Source: Aquibacillus salsiterrae (GTDB taxonomy: Bacteria; Bacillota; Bacilli; Bacillales; Amphibacillaceae). Taken from it: a DNA stretch of 64,000 nucleotides. Shown here in pieces: positions 63,585 through 64,000 of this stretch (the stretch's first letter is position 1; every line of letters begins with the position of its first letter). The stretch covers positions 1 to 64,000 of the forward strand of contig NZ_JAMQKC010000001.1 in NCBI RefSeq assembly GCF_028416595.1, written 5' to 3'. The notes below the pieces were generated by a model that did no database searches, had not been told where the DNA came from, and worked only from the letters and a program-made list of their open reading frames with translations. The translations under genes were made by a program, and so were the position numbers.

Positions 63585-64000
63585 ATGTTGGGTATTCGAT
63601 TAAAATTCAAAAATATATTTTTTATTCTACTTGGTGCAGCTATATTTTCATTTGGAATCGTTCATTTCAATATGCAAAATAATTTAGGTGAAGGTGGATT
63701 TACTGGGATTACATTACTGTTTTATTTTTTATGGGGATGGGACCCAGCCATTTCCAATATTATCCTGAACATTCCAACCTTTTTTGTGGGCTGGAAATTT
63801 TTAAGTAGAAATACATTTTTCTACACGATAATAGGAACTTTTGCAGTATCGATCTTTTTATACTTATTTCAGCTAAATCCTTATGAACTGCACTTACAAT
63901 CAGACATGACACTTGTCGCATTGTTCGCTGGTGTTTCGATTGGTGTCGGGTTAGGCATTATTTTTCGTTATGGTGGTACAACCGGTGGTGTCGACATTAT
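63585..64000 (+). CDS. ypjC: YitT-family membrane protein, 5' part
   Basis: An open frame runs from ATG 63585 (GAGGTG just upstream) to the window end, at least 138 residues. Several membrane spans are seen. NLGEGGFTGITLLFYFLWGWDP and GLGIIFRYGGTTGGVDII are typical of the YitT family, whose function is unknown. B. subtilis ypjC is also next to ypjD, on the basis of memory. The C-terminal part lies outside. Confidence 0.85.
   Translation, partial: MLGIRLKFKNIFFILLGAAIFSFGIVHFNMQNNLGEGGFTGITLLFYFLWGWDPAISNIILNIPTFFVGWKFLSRNTFFYTIIGTFAVSIFLYLFQLNPYELHLQSDMTLVALFAGVSIGVGLGIIFRYGGTTGGVDI

Overview
The window is a stretch of chromosome from an AT-rich, Gram-positive, endospore-forming member of the Bacillaceae. 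The closest match in style is the moderately halophilic group (Gracilibacillus, Virgibacillus, Oceanobacillus and relatives). This rests on strong AGGAGG-type ribosome sites, many TTG/GTG starts, a LexA box of the Bacillus type, a PerR box, spore genes (cotD family, sspM), bacillithiol synthesis (bshA), and long blocks of gene order shared with Bacillus subtilis. No phage, IS transposase, tRNA or CRISPR array is visible.

Layout. 1-1150: the 5' end of a 16S rRNA gene on the minus strand, its leader with three tandem promoters, and one tiny ORF. 1.3-12.8 kb: accessory genes, namely a His-rich metal-binding-type protein, catalase-peroxidase katG with a PerR box, a membrane protein pair, a secreted LysM protein, a solitary GH115 alpha-glucuronidase and a glycosyltransferase. 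12.9-23.5 kb: alpha/beta hydrolase, YhfW-like Rieske oxidoreductase, an orphan glycine-betaine-type binding protein divergent from its GbsR/OpcR-type regulator, ferredoxin, a LysM-M14 peptidase, MsrAB and small conserved Bacillus proteins. 23.7-36.1 kb: sbcC-sbcD, an SOS-controlled yolD-like gene, a tatA-tatA-tatC-yozE cluster, a lethal-factor-like protease followed by thyA-dfrA, an NlpC/P60 protein, a cold-shock gene with a structured leader, and an RNase H. 36.3-49 kb: the B. subtilis-like block ypwA, rlmL-like, rnpB, gpsB, ypsA, cotD, cdd, yppE, sspM, yppC, recU-ponA, nth, dnaD. 49.1-63.4 kb: asnS, aspB, ypmB, ypmA, an inserted degenerate metallo-beta-lactamase-fold gene, dinG, panDCB, birA, cca, bshA, mgsA, dapB, ypjD. 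The window ends inside a YitT-family gene.

How the genes work together. katG and msrAB deal with peroxide and oxidised methionine, and bshA makes part of the low-molecular-weight thiol. sbcCD, yolD, recU, nth and dinG handle DNA damage; dnaD and dfrA/thyA serve replication and its precursors. ponA, gpsB and the LysM or NlpC/P60 proteins act on the wall. panB-D, birA, dapB and aspB/asnS are core metabolism, mostly in two long co-oriented minus-strand runs.

The most unusual feature is a family of about 20 intergenic, GC-rich, hairpin-forming repeats, with seven near-full-length copies of about 120 bp. Arms of different copies differ by compensatory base pairs, so the folded structure appears to be conserved. 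Their CTTTTCTT end usually points at the start or stop codon of the adjacent minus-strand gene, and several genes take their stop codon, or last codons, from the repeat. A second, smaller family of GGTAC-ended palindromes serves as terminators.
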